DNA of 64,000 nucleotides from Rs1 sp038900335 (GTDB lineage: Bacteria > Pseudomonadota > Gammaproteobacteria > Pseudomonadales > Balneatricaceae). Within the stretch, counting starts at the first letter, position 1, and the number at the start of each line of letters is the position of its first letter. The DNA is taken from assembly GCA_038900335.1 (NCBI GenBank), contig JBBMRB010000016.1, positions 30,953-94,952 of the forward strand, in the 5' to 3' direction. The translations under genes and the position numbers were made by a program. Of this stretch, positions 45,026-53,640 are shown in pieces. The notes under the pieces were generated by a model. It made no database searches and had not been told where the DNA came from. It was given only the letters and a program-made list of their open reading frames with translations.

Positions 45026-46666
45026 ATGAAGGCATTTGATTATATTATTATAGGCGCCGGTGCAGCTGGCTGTGTGGTTGCCAATCGCTTAAGTGCTGAG
45101 CCATCGGTGAGTGTTTGTTTGATAGAGGCAGGCGGTGACAGCGCAAGCCCACTGGTTTCAATACCGGCGGGCATCTTTGGCCTCTACGGCAATAAAACCT
45201 ATGATTACAGCTTTCAAGGTGTGCCTCAGCAGCATTTGAATAACCGCGTGATGAACATTAACCGCGGCAAGGGGCTTGGCGGCTCAACTGCGATTAACAG
45301 CATGGTCTACATTCGCGGTAATAAGAATGACTATGATGGCTGGGCGGCATTAGGTTGTGAAGGTTGGTCGTACGAGCAAGTACTGCCGGTATTTAAGCAG
45401 CTTGAAGGCAATCAAAATGGCCAAAGTGCTGAGTTTCATGGCTTTGATGGTCCATTAAAAGTGACCCAACCGCAAGATGCGCATAAAATTGATAGCACCT
45501 TTGTAAAAGCGGGTGTCAGTATTGGTTTGCCAAAAAATACTGACTTTAACGGCCCGTCACAATTTGGTTTAGGTGTTTATGATGTAAAGCAAAATAACGG
45601 CGCGCGAGTTAGCAGTTACACTGCATTTGTCAAACCGGTATTAGATCGCAAAAACTTAACTGTCCTCACTCACACCGAAATACTGTCGTTAATGATTACT
45701 GGCGATACCGTCACTGGCGTTAACGCTGAAGTTAACGGTGTTGGCGAGCAGATCAAAGCTAATAAAGAAGTGATACTTAGCGCGGGTGCTATTGCATCAC
45801 CACGAGTATTACTGGCCTCTGGTATTGGTGCTAAAGAGCAGCTCGCTGAGCTGGGCATTGAGTGTAAGTTAGATTTGGCAGGCGTGGGTGAAAACCTACA
45901 AGATCACATTGATAGCATGGTGACAGTGCGCGCTAAAAAATCAGCAACTATTGGAGTCTCCCTCGCCTCACTAGTGCCTCATGTTATGTTAGCGCCGTTT
46001 AAATACCTGTTTGGCCGCAAAGGCTGGCTGACGACTAACTATGTTGAAGCCGGTGGTTTTGCCAAAACAGCACTCGCTGAAGCAGCGCCTGAAGGCTCTG
46101 CTGATGCTGATGCGGATGTGCAGTTCCACTTTACACCGCTGTATCGCAGTCATCGCGGCAAGAAATTCGAATTCGGCCACGGCTATTCAGTGTTTACCTG
46201 TGTCTTGCGCCCGCGCAGCGCCGGTAGCGTGAAGTTAGCCAATGATGGCAGTCGTCGCAATGTGTTGATCGATCACAACTTTTTTGCTGATGAGCGCGAT
46301 CAAAAGCTATTGGTTGAAGGGGTTAAAAAAGCCCGTGAGATCTTGGCATCTAGTGAATTTGATGACATGCGCGGCGAAGAGATGGCACCTGGCAAAGAGG
46401 TGCAATCAGATGCGGATATTTTGGCTTATTTACGCGACTCTGCCACCACGGTTTACCACCCTGTCGGCACTTGTAAAATGGGTGTCGATGAGATGGCAGT
46501 GGTTGACCCTGCAACCTTAAAAGTGAGGGGCATGCACAACTTACGGGTGATGGATGCATCGGTAATGCCTAAGCTCATTAGTGGTAATACTTCGGCACCA
46601 TCGATGATGATTGCCCAAAGAGGCGCGCAGATGATTTTAGATGAGCTGCGAGCAGCTAAGAGCTAG
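45026..46666 (+). CDS. GMC-family FAD alcohol dehydrogenase (choline-dehydrogenase-like)
   Basis: A 546-residue flavoprotein. It has the FAD-binding IIIGAGAAGCVVANRLS at the N-terminus, GKGLGGSTAINSMVYIRG of GMC signature 1 and LSAGAIASPRVLLASGIG of signature 2. The active-site His in TVYHPVGTCKMG and the NTSAPSMMIAQRGAQMI tail complete it. These enzymes oxidise primary alcohols to aldehydes, with a quinone or electron carrier as acceptor. In this operon an alcohol carried by a gamma-glutamyl amide or a free amino alcohol is a possible substrate; choline is an alternative. Confidence 0.92.
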   Translation: MKAFDYIIIGAGAAGCVVANRLSAEPSVSVCLIEAGGDSASPLVSIPAGIFGLYGNKTYDYSFQGVPQQHLNNRVMNINRGKGLGGSTAINSMVYIRGNKNDYDGWAALGCEGWSYEQVLPVFKQLEGNQNGQSAEFHGFDGPLKVTQPQDAHKIDSTFVKAGVSIGLPKNTDFNGPSQFGLGVYDVKQNNGARVSSYTAFVKPVLDRKNLTVLTHTEILSLMITGDTVTGVNAEVNGVGEQIKANKEVILSAGAIASPRVLLASGIGAKEQLAELGIECKLDLAGVGENLQDHIDSMVTVRAKKSATIGVSLASLVPHVMLAPFKYLFGRKGWLTTNYVEAGGFAKTALAEAAPEGSADADADVQFHFTPLYRSHRGKKFEFGHGYSVFTCVLRPRSAGSVKLANDGSRRNVLIDHNFFADERDQKLLVEGVKKAREILASSEFDDMRGEEMAPGKEVQSDADILAYLRDSATTVYHPVGTCKMGVDEMAVVDPATLKVRGMHNLRVMDASVMPKLISGNTSAPSMMIAQRGAQMILDELRAAKS

Positions 46667-46704
46667 AGTCATTAAATAACTTTCCAGTTAGCTGGACTGG
46701 CAAT

Positions 46705-46741
46705 AAAAAAAGCCGCGAATGTGATGTTCGCGGCTTTTTTA
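46705..46741. terminator. Strong bidirectional terminator
   Basis: AAAAAAGCCGCGAA and TTCGCGGCTTTTTT arms surround a 7-nt loop, with A runs before and T runs after. It lies between the convergent GMC and kynU genes and can end both. Confidence 0.95.
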
Positions 46742-46762
46742 TTGAAACTAGTGGCACAGGGA

Positions 46763-48004
46763 TTAAGTCACAGCAGTGAGCTTGTTAAACGCAGGGTCTT
46801 TCCAACTTTCGCTTTGCATAATATCGACTAGTGCATCAACACAATCCCAGATGTCTACATAGCGCAGATACAGTGGCGTAAAGCCAAAGCGTAGAATATC
46901 AGGGGCTCTAAAATCACCGATAATATTACGCGCGATCAACGCTTGCATGATGGCAAAACCATGTGGGTGTGTCAGTGATATCTGACTGCCGCGAACGCTC
47001 GCATCTTTGGGTGATACCAGGGTAAAGCCAAACTCAGCGCAGCGACTCTCTACCAGCTCAATAAACAGATCAGACATCGCTACTGATTTAGCCCGCAGTT
47101 GCTCCATATCGGCGCTGGCCATAATATCAATACCGACCTCTAATACGCAGGCAGCGAGAACCGATGTAGTGCCACATAAAGTGCGCTCAATGCCCGGCGC
47201 TGGCTGATAATCATCTTGCATAGCAAAAGGGTTAGCATGACCAAACCAGCCGCTTAAAGGCTGCTCAAGTTTCGCTTGATGGCGTTTAGCAACGTATAAA
47301 AATGCTGGGGCACCAGGGCCGCCGTTTAAATATTTATAGCCGCAACCTATTGCTAAATCGGCATTGGCTGCATTGAGGTCAACTGGCACCGCACCAGCGC
47401 TGTGGCTTAAATCCCACAGCATTAATGCGCCTTTGCTCTGTGCTTGCGCAGTAATCGCTGGCATATCGAGCATGCGTCCAGTTTTATAGTGAACATGGGT
47501 TAATACCACCAGTGCGGTATCTTCATCAATGGCAGCGGCCATTTCATCAACAGGGCAAACCACTAACTCAATTTTACCGTCTAAGAACTTTTCGAGGCCT
47601 TGCAGTATGTATAAATCGGTGGGAAAGTTACCCGGCTCTGAAATAATTTTACGACGCCCAGGGTTTAGTTTGATTGCAGCGGCCGCCAGTTTAAATAAGT
47701 TAACTGAGGTCGAGTCCGCAACTAACACTTCGCCTGCATCTGCGCCGACAATAGTGCTGATTTTATCGCCTAAACGCTGAGGTAACTCGATCCAGTTATT
47801 GATGTTCCAGCTGCGAATTAAATCGACTCCCCACTCCTGCTCAACTACTTGTTGTGCACGCGCAGCAGCGGCGACAGGCCTTACACCTAGCGAGTTACCA
47901 TTTAAATAACAGGTGTTATCCGCTAGGGCGAATTTTTCACGAAAGCTATTAAGCGGATCGCTATTATCCATAGTGATACAATCGTGACGGCTAATATGGC
48001 TCAT
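46763..48004 (-). CDS. kynU: Kynureninase
   Basis: A 413-residue PLP enzyme that cleaves L-kynurenine to anthranilate and alanine. It shows CYLNGNSLG near the N-terminus, LWDLSHSAGAVPV and the PLP-binding lysine in GCGYKYLNGGPGAPAF, and SGWFGHANPF. AAGGAGT precedes the ATG. kynA is upstream on the same strand, 71 bp away, so they form an operon. A kynurenine formamidase (kynB) gene is not seen in the window. Confidence 0.96.
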   Translation of the reverse strand: MSHISRHDCITMDNSDPLNSFREKFALADNTCYLNGNSLGVRPVAAAARAQQVVEQEWGVDLIRSWNINNWIELPQRLGDKISTIVGADAGEVLVADSTSVNLFKLAAAAIKLNPGRRKIISEPGNFPTDLYILQGLEKFLDGKIELVVCPVDEMAAAIDEDTALVVLTHVHYKTGRMLDMPAITAQAQSKGALMLWDLSHSAGAVPVDLNAANADLAIGCGYKYLNGGPGAPAFLYVAKRHQAKLEQPLSGWFGHANPFAMQDDYQPAPGIERTLCGTTSVLAACVLEVGIDIMASADMEQLRAKSVAMSDLFIELVESRCAEFGFTLVSPKDASVRGSQISLTHPHGFAIMQALIARNIIGDFRAPDILRFGFTPLYLRYVDIWDCVDALVDIMQSESWKDPAFNKLTAVT

Positions 48005-48075
48005 TAAAACGACTCCTTAAAATATATTCTTATTGGTATAAATTTAGCTATAAATATAAGTGTAGGTAACCAGCC

Positions 48076-48927
48076 TTACACCTGTGTTCTAACAGACCAA
48101 AGCTCAGGGAAGAACTTTAAGTCCAACGCTTTGGCTAAATAGCTGACACCGCCGGTGCCGCCAGTACCCTGTTTAAAACCAATGATACGCTCAACCGTTT
48201 TCATGTGGCTAAAGCGCCATTTTTGAAAATGAAACTCCATATCGACTAGTTTTTCAGCCAGTTCATATAAATCCCAATATTGATCCGCGTCTTGATAAAC
48301 CTTAAGCCATGCTTGCTCAACAACAGGGCACGGCTGATAAGGCTGTGACCAATCTCTTTGCTGTTTTTCGCCAGGGATAACAAAACCGCGTTTAGCCAAC
48401 AGTTGTAGGCATAAATCGTACAGGCTAGGTGCGTTTAGCTTTTGTGTTAATAAGTTGTAGTGCTCGCTAAAGGCGCGATGCGCTTCCACCATATCGGCAT
48501 TTTTATTGCCGAACAAGAATTCTAACTGACGATATTGCGAAGATTGAAAGCCAGAGCTTTGGCCGAGCGAGTCACGAAAAGAGGCATAATCGGCAGGTGT
48601 CATCGTCACTAACACTTCCCAAGCGCTAACAAGTTGCTCTTGAATACGCGCCACTCGGGTAAGCATTTTAAAAGCGGGGCGCAAGTTATCATTGGCAATA
48701 TGCACCGCAGCGGCATTCGCCTCGTGTAGGCACAGCTTCATCCACAACTCAGACGCCTGATGGATAATGATAAACAACATCTCATCGTGCTGGCCTGACA
48801 GGGGTTTTTGGCAAGATAAAATACCATCCAAATTAAGATATTGGCCATAGCTAATATCTTGTTCCCAATGAACATCTTCGTTCGTTAAATCAACTGCAAA
48901 CGGACATCCGCTACTTTTATTATTCAT
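48076..48927 (-). CDS. kynA: Tryptophan 2,3-dioxygenase
   Basis: A 283-residue heme dioxygenase that opens the indole ring of tryptophan. It shows ISYGQYLNLDGILSCQ, HDEMLFIIIHQASELWMK and SFRDSLGQSSGFQSSQYRQLEF, and the heme-ligand region FSHMKTVERIIGFKQGTGGTGGVSYL near the end. Length matches the bacterial family. It precedes kynU. A LysR gene is divergent from it across ~230 bp and may control the pair in response to tryptophan or kynurenine. Confidence 0.97.
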   Translation of the reverse strand: MNNKSSGCPFAVDLTNEDVHWEQDISYGQYLNLDGILSCQKPLSGQHDEMLFIIIHQASELWMKLCLHEANAAAVHIANDNLRPAFKMLTRVARIQEQLVSAWEVLVTMTPADYASFRDSLGQSSGFQSSQYRQLEFLFGNKNADMVEAHRAFSEHYNLLTQKLNAPSLYDLCLQLLAKRGFVIPGEKQQRDWSQPYQPCPVVEQAWLKVYQDADQYWDLYELAEKLVDMEFHFQKWRFSHMKTVERIIGFKQGTGGTGGVSYLAKALDLKFFPELWSVRTQV

Positions 48928-49159
48928 CGCTTTCGCTGACCTTTATTCAATTGCCTAGTTGCGCTCAATGTTGATATTAAAGCGCAACAGCTTGGTAGAT
49001 GCGTCGGGTTGACGCTGTATATGCCCACATTTTAAGCACAGAGCAGTTAAAAGTAAAATTCATAATATTTGCAGTATTCATGAATTTAATTTGTATTTTT
49101 AGCTAAAAAATAGCTAAATGATCAAATCACCAGCAATTACTAAGTAACATAGGGCAAAT

Positions 49160-50065
49160 ATGGCGAGTAAAGTAACCTTACGGCACCTACAAATGATGAA
49201 GATGATCAGCGAGACCGGCAATGTATCAGATGCCGCGAACAGGATTGGTGTCTCGCAATCGGCGCTAAGCCATCGCATTCGCGAGGCAGAGCGCCTGTTA
49301 GATACCGTACTGTTTTTTCGGCGCAACAAAAAACTGGTGCCCACCAGTTCAGGGCAGCGCTTATTGCACTCGGCCAATATGATCATCAATGAAATAGCAC
49401 ACGCCGAGCAAGATATTAATAAATTTTCAATCGGCATTGAGCACATCATTCGCATTGGTAACGAGGCGCGTTGCAGTTATCAGTGGCTGCCGCCATTTTT
49501 GGATATTTATCAGCAACACCATGCGCATACCGATATTGAAATTGTCGCCGATGTCTCCCTTGATCCACTAGCTGCAATGCGTGAAGGTGTCATTGACCTG
49601 GCTATTACCTCAGGAGTTGCCGAGCTAAGCGCGTTTCGCAGCCACACCTTATTTAGTGATGAAATGTTTGCAGTACTGCCCGCTGATGACCCTAGAGCAC
49701 AGCAGCCATTTTTAACCGCACAAGATTTTGTCAATGAAACCTACGTCACCTACCACACCACCCCAGACAATAAACGCGAGTATGAGCAGCTTTTTAGCAA
49801 GTACAAACTGCTACCTAAAAAGGTGATCAGGGCAGGGGTAACCGATGCGGTGATCGAGTTTGTCGCCCAAGGTCACGGCATCACCATCATGCCGTACTGG
49901 AGCGTAAAACCTTGGCTCAATCATAGGGCCTTAAGCTTAGTGCGAGTGACTGAGCACGGTATCTTTATCGATTGGCAAGTCGTTACCCGCAAGGATGAGA
50001 AAAAAGACTCGCCTGTTAGTCTGTTCGTAGAGCATTTAATTGCTACTGATTTGCTGGCGCTGTGA
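49160..50065 (+). CDS. MetR-like LysR regulator beside kynA
   Basis: A 301-residue LysR regulator. The HTH (residues 5-63) reads LRHLQMMKMISETGNVSDAANRIGVSQSALSHRIREAERLL, with FFRRNKKLVPTSSGQRLL after it, closer to MetR than to other LysR groups. The effector domain runs to the end. It is divergent from kynA-kynU and so a candidate regulator of tryptophan breakdown. An AGGG site lies before the ATG. Confidence 0.9.
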   Translation: MASKVTLRHLQMMKMISETGNVSDAANRIGVSQSALSHRIREAERLLDTVLFFRRNKKLVPTSSGQRLLHSANMIINEIAHAEQDINKFSIGIEHIIRIGNEARCSYQWLPPFLDIYQQHHAHTDIEIVADVSLDPLAAMREGVIDLAITSGVAELSAFRSHTLFSDEMFAVLPADDPRAQQPFLTAQDFVNETYVTYHTTPDNKREYEQLFSKYKLLPKKVIRAGVTDAVIEFVAQGHGITIMPYWSVKPWLNHRALSLVRVTEHGIFIDWQVVTRKDEKKDSPVSLFVEHLIATDLLAL

Positions 50066-50106
50066 TGATGAACATATTTTAATATTTCGATAATTGTAGA
50101 AATGTA

Positions 50107-50136
50107 TTGCCTGTTATTAATTAATTCGAATATACT
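50107..50136 (+). promoter_or_regulatory. Promoter of the permease gene
   Basis: TTGCCT (50107-50112) and TATACT (50131-50136) with 18 bp between. The -10 overlaps the dyad listed next. Confidence 0.5.
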
Positions 50137-50149
50137 AGAAATATAGTAA
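50134..50149. promoter_or_regulatory. Dyad shared with the ArsR promoter
   Basis: ACTA-N6-TAGT within CTAGAAATATAGTAA. The same 15-mer with two changes, CTAGTAATATAGAAA, reads on the minus strand at 51480-51494, upstream of the ArsR gene. A common operator for the ArsR protein is likely. Confidence 0.5.
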
Positions 50150-50169
50150 TTAATTAAGAGGATAATCCT

Positions 50170-51111
50170 ATGCTCAATCTCTCCGCTGAATTTATCGTGA
50201 TGCTCAAAGATGCGTTACACATGTTTATCTACCTAGCGATTGAACTGACAATTTTATTTTTAGTAATCAGCTATCTAGTTGGTGTGCTACAAGAGTATAT
50301 AACTGTAGAGAGGGTGCAGCAGACACTGAGTTCGAAGAACGGTAAAGGCTATCTGGTCGCCGCATTATTAGGCGCTATTACTCCGTTTTGTTCATGCTCT
50401 ACTATCCCTTTTTTAAAAGGGTTGCTAAGAGCGCGGGCAAGTTTTGGGCCGCTGCTAGTGTTCTTATTCGCCAGCCCGTTACTCAACCCTATCGTGATTG
50501 GTTTATTGGTGGTGACATTTAGTGCGGGTGTCGCATTGTTCTATTTTACGATAGCTCTTGTGGTCTCAGTGACGGCAGGTTTTGTGTTAGAAAAACTAGG
50601 CTTTGAGCGCTATGTGCGTGATGACGCCTACTTACAGGCCGTAACGAGCTGTTCTACCAATAGCACTTCACCATCCAAAAATGCATCATCAACACAACAG
50701 CCTAACCGCTGGTTACGTATTTGGCAGGCGAGCTGGAAAGACTTTAAACAAACCCTGCCCTATTTACTGATTGGCATCTCGATAGGGGCGTTTATCTACG
50801 GTTTTGTACCAACTGGACTGATTGTTGAGTACGCAGGGCAAAATAAATGGTATGCAGTGCCTATCGCCGCAGTTATTGGTATTCCGCTCTATATCCGCGC
50901 ATCGGCTATTATCCCGTTAAGTGCCAGTTTAGTACAAAAAGGCATGGCGCTGGGCTCGGTGATGGCGCTAATTATCGGCAGTGCTGGGGCGAGTTTAACG
51001 GAGGTGATTTTGCTCAAATCAATATTTAAAATACAAATGATAGCTGCTTTTTTATTTGTTGTTTTAACAATGGCGATGATGGCAGGGTATTTATACGCGG
51101 TTATTTTTTAA
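50170..51111 (+). CDS. YraQ/UPF0718-type permease (ArsP-like)
   Basis: A 313-residue membrane protein with about eight spans. The conserved GAITPFCSCSTIPFLKGLLRARASFGPLLVFLFASPLLNPIV segment carries the CSCST Cys motif of the DUF318/YraQ permeases, which include ArsP exporters of organoarsenicals. AAGAGGA precedes the ATG. A convergent ArsR gene ends 15 bp downstream and shares its promoter dyad, so the two may act as a metalloid or thiol-toxin response. The substrate is an inference. Confidence 0.87.
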   Translation: MLNLSAEFIVMLKDALHMFIYLAIELTILFLVISYLVGVLQEYITVERVQQTLSSKNGKGYLVAALLGAITPFCSCSTIPFLKGLLRARASFGPLLVFLFASPLLNPIVIGLLVVTFSAGVALFYFTIALVVSVTAGFVLEKLGFERYVRDDAYLQAVTSCSTNSTSPSKNASSTQQPNRWLRIWQASWKDFKQTLPYLLIGISIGAFIYGFVPTGLIVEYAGQNKWYAVPIAAVIGIPLYIRASAIIPLSASLVQKGMALGSVMALIIGSAGASLTEVILLKSIFKIQMIAAFLFVVLTMAMMAGYLYAVIF

Positions 51112-51126
51112 ATAAAGCGAATGTGC

Positions 51127-51435
51127 TTAACACTTATTGGTCACAGGCTGATTGATACAGCATTGATCTTGTAAAAAAGCAATTAAAGCCGACAACTCGT
51201 CATATTGCGGTACACAAAATAGTACCCTGCCTTCACGGCGCTGTATCACTAAGCCGACAGCCACTAAGCGGGTAATATGATGAGATAGTGTCGAGCCCGG
51301 TATATTAAGCGCGGATTGTATTTCACCGACAGGTACTCCCTGTTGACCACCTTTAACCAGATATTGGAAAATCTCTAAACGGGTGGTGTGTCCTAGCTCA
51401 GCAAAGCGCTGCGCAGCACTCATTGTATTTATCAT
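51127..51435 (-). CDS. ArsR-family repressor
   Basis: A 102-residue winged-helix repressor (RLEIFQYLVKGGQQGVPVGEIQSALNIPGSTLSHHITRLVAVGLVIQRREGRVLFCVPQ). It has no ELCVCDL metal site; cysteines sit instead at VLFC, DQCC and the last residue, suggesting a different thiol sensing site. The convergent permease and the shared dyad point to that gene as the target. The dyad lies 45-59 bp before its start, consistent with autorepression. Confidence 0.9.
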   Translation of the reverse strand: MINTMSAAQRFAELGHTTRLEIFQYLVKGGQQGVPVGEIQSALNIPGSTLSHHITRLVAVGLVIQRREGRVLFCVPQYDELSALIAFLQDQCCINQPVTNKC

Positions 51436-51479
51436 AAATATCCGTAGTTGTGATAAGGGCGTGTTAAAGCTGAATAATG

Positions 51480-51495
51480 TTTCTATATTACTAGA
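51480..51495. promoter_or_regulatory. Dyad upstream of the ArsR gene
   Basis: TCTA-N6-TAGA at 51482-51495, inside the 15-mer that matches the permease-promoter site in 13 positions. See the 50134 entry. Confidence 0.5.
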
Positions 51496-51847
51496 GCTTT
51501 GGTGATTGGCAAAGCGTAAACGTTTAATTGCAGTAATGGGTTATTAGCGAGCGATAGCTAATCGTTAACTTACTAAATAGCGCCAATAGCAGACAGTATT
51601 TACACTGCTTAATCTACGGTACATTTTAGTATAGATAGTGCTTATAAAATGAGCAAAAAAAGGGAAATAATTACAGACATTAAATTATAAATATCGCATT
51701 ATCAAAAGCATGCATAATCAAATGTTTTTATAAAATGTATTTGATTAATTAGAACCTTATTCTGCATGGCGATTACTTTTTCAAAGTAATCAAACAATAG
51801 TAGAGCCTGCAAGGATGTAGTCGTATGTATTAGCATACCTTTAGGTG
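51496..51847. other. Non-coding spacer before the methyltransferase-HNH gene
   Basis: A+T-rich with no plausible gene; short frames across it have no ribosome site. It must hold the promoter of the methyltransferase-HNH gene, but no clear -35/-10 pair stands out. Confidence 0.5.
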
Positions 51848-53623
51848 ATGGAATTGATACCGCAGTTTTACAATGATAATGCGCAGAATCTTGCACAACA
51901 ATACCTATCTAAACCTTTCGATGACATACATCAAAGTTGGGCTCATCTTGTTCCTCATATTATGGACAAGGCAAATGCGCGCATCCTCGATTTAGGCGCG
52001 GGCGCTGGGCGTGATGCTAAATACTTTGCGCAACTTGCCCAGCAAACTGACAAAAATGTACAGATAATAGCGGTGGAACCATCTGCAAAACTATTAGACA
52101 TTGGCCAACAAACTACCCGTGGGCTCAATGTGCAATGGCTTGATGATTCGCTGCCAGCTTTAAATAAAGTCTGTAAACAAGAAGTGAGCTTTGATTTAAT
52201 TCTCATTAGCGCGGTGTGGATGCACATATCGGTAAGTGATAGAGCACGATCCATACGCAAACTGGCCAATTTACTAAAGCCAGCTGCAAAGTTAGTGATT
52301 ACATTACGCCATACTCAAGATAGCGAAGAGCTTGAACAGCGTAAGATGCATAGGGTATGTGCTGATGAGTTAAAGCGACTGGCGACAGATGTGGGCTTGT
52401 CAGTGTTACTGAGCACAGATAAGGAACCTGACCGGCTAGGTAGAGCTGGCGTATCATGGCAAACAGTGGTGCTACAGATGCCGGATGATGGCTCTGGCGC
52501 TTTTCCCTTTATTCGCCATGTTGCCATCAATGATGGCAAAGCAGGCACGCATAAATTAGCATTATTGCGGGTATTACTGCGTATTGCCGATGGTCACCCT
52601 GGTGCTGTAATACGAAGAGAGCCATCTGCAACAGGCGATCGCGTTATTTTGCCTGTAGGTTTAGTTGCGCTTTACTGGTGTTGCCAATATAAAGATTTAA
52701 TAGATACACATCAGTTCTTTCAAACGCCTAATAAAAAACCTAATTTGGGCTTTATGAAAGCAGATGGTTGGCAGCAATTAACACATCGCAGCGCCAGTGA
52801 TTATCGTATTGGTAACTTGTTTACTGGCAAAGATGCGATAGCCCTACATAAAACAATTTCAGCGGCTGTCAGCAATATAAAAAGTATGCCGTGTCGTTAT
52901 ATCACCCAAGCCAATAGCGATGAGCCTGTATTTGAGGTTGCCAACAAATCAGTTAGAGCAAAAGAGAGCCTGTTTCTTGATTTAAAAACGCTACAACAAT
53001 GGGGTGAATTTTCATTACCAGAGTCAACTTGGCTGGCATTTAATCGCTATGCCTGCTGGATAGAGCCGGTATTAGTCAGTGAGTGGGCGAAAACAATGGC
53101 CAGCTATCAAGGTAATGTTGCGCATGCAGCCCCGGCTAATCAATATCGTTTATACCAAGCATTAAATTGGTTAGAGCCAAAGCGCAGCACCAATGAAGTG
53201 CGCCAGCGCTTTGAGCAACTACAAAAGCAGTTGCCCGCGCAACAACACATGCAGTGCGTATGGTCTGCTAAAGCATTAAAGCAGCAATATGATATCGACC
53301 ACAGTATGCCGTTCGCGCGCTGGCCTAATAATGATTTATGGAATTTGCTGCCTAGCGATCGCAAAGTCAATAGCCAGAAAAGCGATCGCCTACCAACTGA
53401 ATACAAACTAATAGCGGCCAAAGAGCGGATTATGAGCTGGTGGCACCATGCATGGCTTGATAATAACTCAGTGACTAGCATCCAACATAAACGCTTTTTT
53501 GCAGAAGCCAATATTGCCTTGCCAGGCTTAGATATCGACAACAGCTCAGCAGATGATTTGTTTGAAGCATTAGTAGTACAGCGTGCAAGGCTAAAGGAAA
53601 TGCAGCAGTTGCGAGAGTGGTAA
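51848..53623 (+). CDS. SAM methyltransferase-HNH nuclease fusion protein
   Basis: A 591-residue fusion. Residues 1-215 form a class I methyltransferase: FYNDNAQNLAQQY, motif I ILDLGAGAGRDAKYFA and VEPS after strand 2. It has none of the DPPY/NPPY motifs of DNA amino-methyltransferases. The middle (~220-430) is unknown. The last part is an HNH nuclease: YDIDHSMPFARWPNNDLWNLLPSDR and VNSQKSDRLP with His/Asn residues in place. The start is unsure: ATG at 51848 or TTG at 51854, the latter 8 nt after AGG. It is convergent with the PLD-helicase gene, 17 bp between stops. Function unknown; a defence role is inferred. Confidence 0.8.
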   Translation: MELIPQFYNDNAQNLAQQYLSKPFDDIHQSWAHLVPHIMDKANARILDLGAGAGRDAKYFAQLAQQTDKNVQIIAVEPSAKLLDIGQQTTRGLNVQWLDDSLPALNKVCKQEVSFDLILISAVWMHISVSDRARSIRKLANLLKPAAKLVITLRHTQDSEELEQRKMHRVCADELKRLATDVGLSVLLSTDKEPDRLGRAGVSWQTVVLQMPDDGSGAFPFIRHVAINDGKAGTHKLALLRVLLRIADGHPGAVIRREPSATGDRVILPVGLVALYWCCQYKDLIDTHQFFQTPNKKPNLGFMKADGWQQLTHRSASDYRIGNLFTGKDAIALHKTISAAVSNIKSMPCRYITQANSDEPVFEVANKSVRAKESLFLDLKTLQQWGEFSLPESTWLAFNRYACWIEPVLVSEWAKTMASYQGNVAHAAPANQYRLYQALNWLEPKRSTNEVRQRFEQLQKQLPAQQHMQCVWSAKALKQQYDIDHSMPFARWPNNDLWNLLPSDRKVNSQKSDRLPTEYKLIAAKERIMSWWHHAWLDNNSVTSIQHKRFFAEANIALPGLDIDNSSADDLFEALVVQRARLKEMQQLREW

Positions 53624-53640
53624 AACAGAATTGATAACAA

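Noticed and set aside
51702..51896. 64-residue minus-strand frame before the methyltransferase-HNH gene
   Set aside because: It overlaps the start of the supported fusion gene and has no recognisable sequence.
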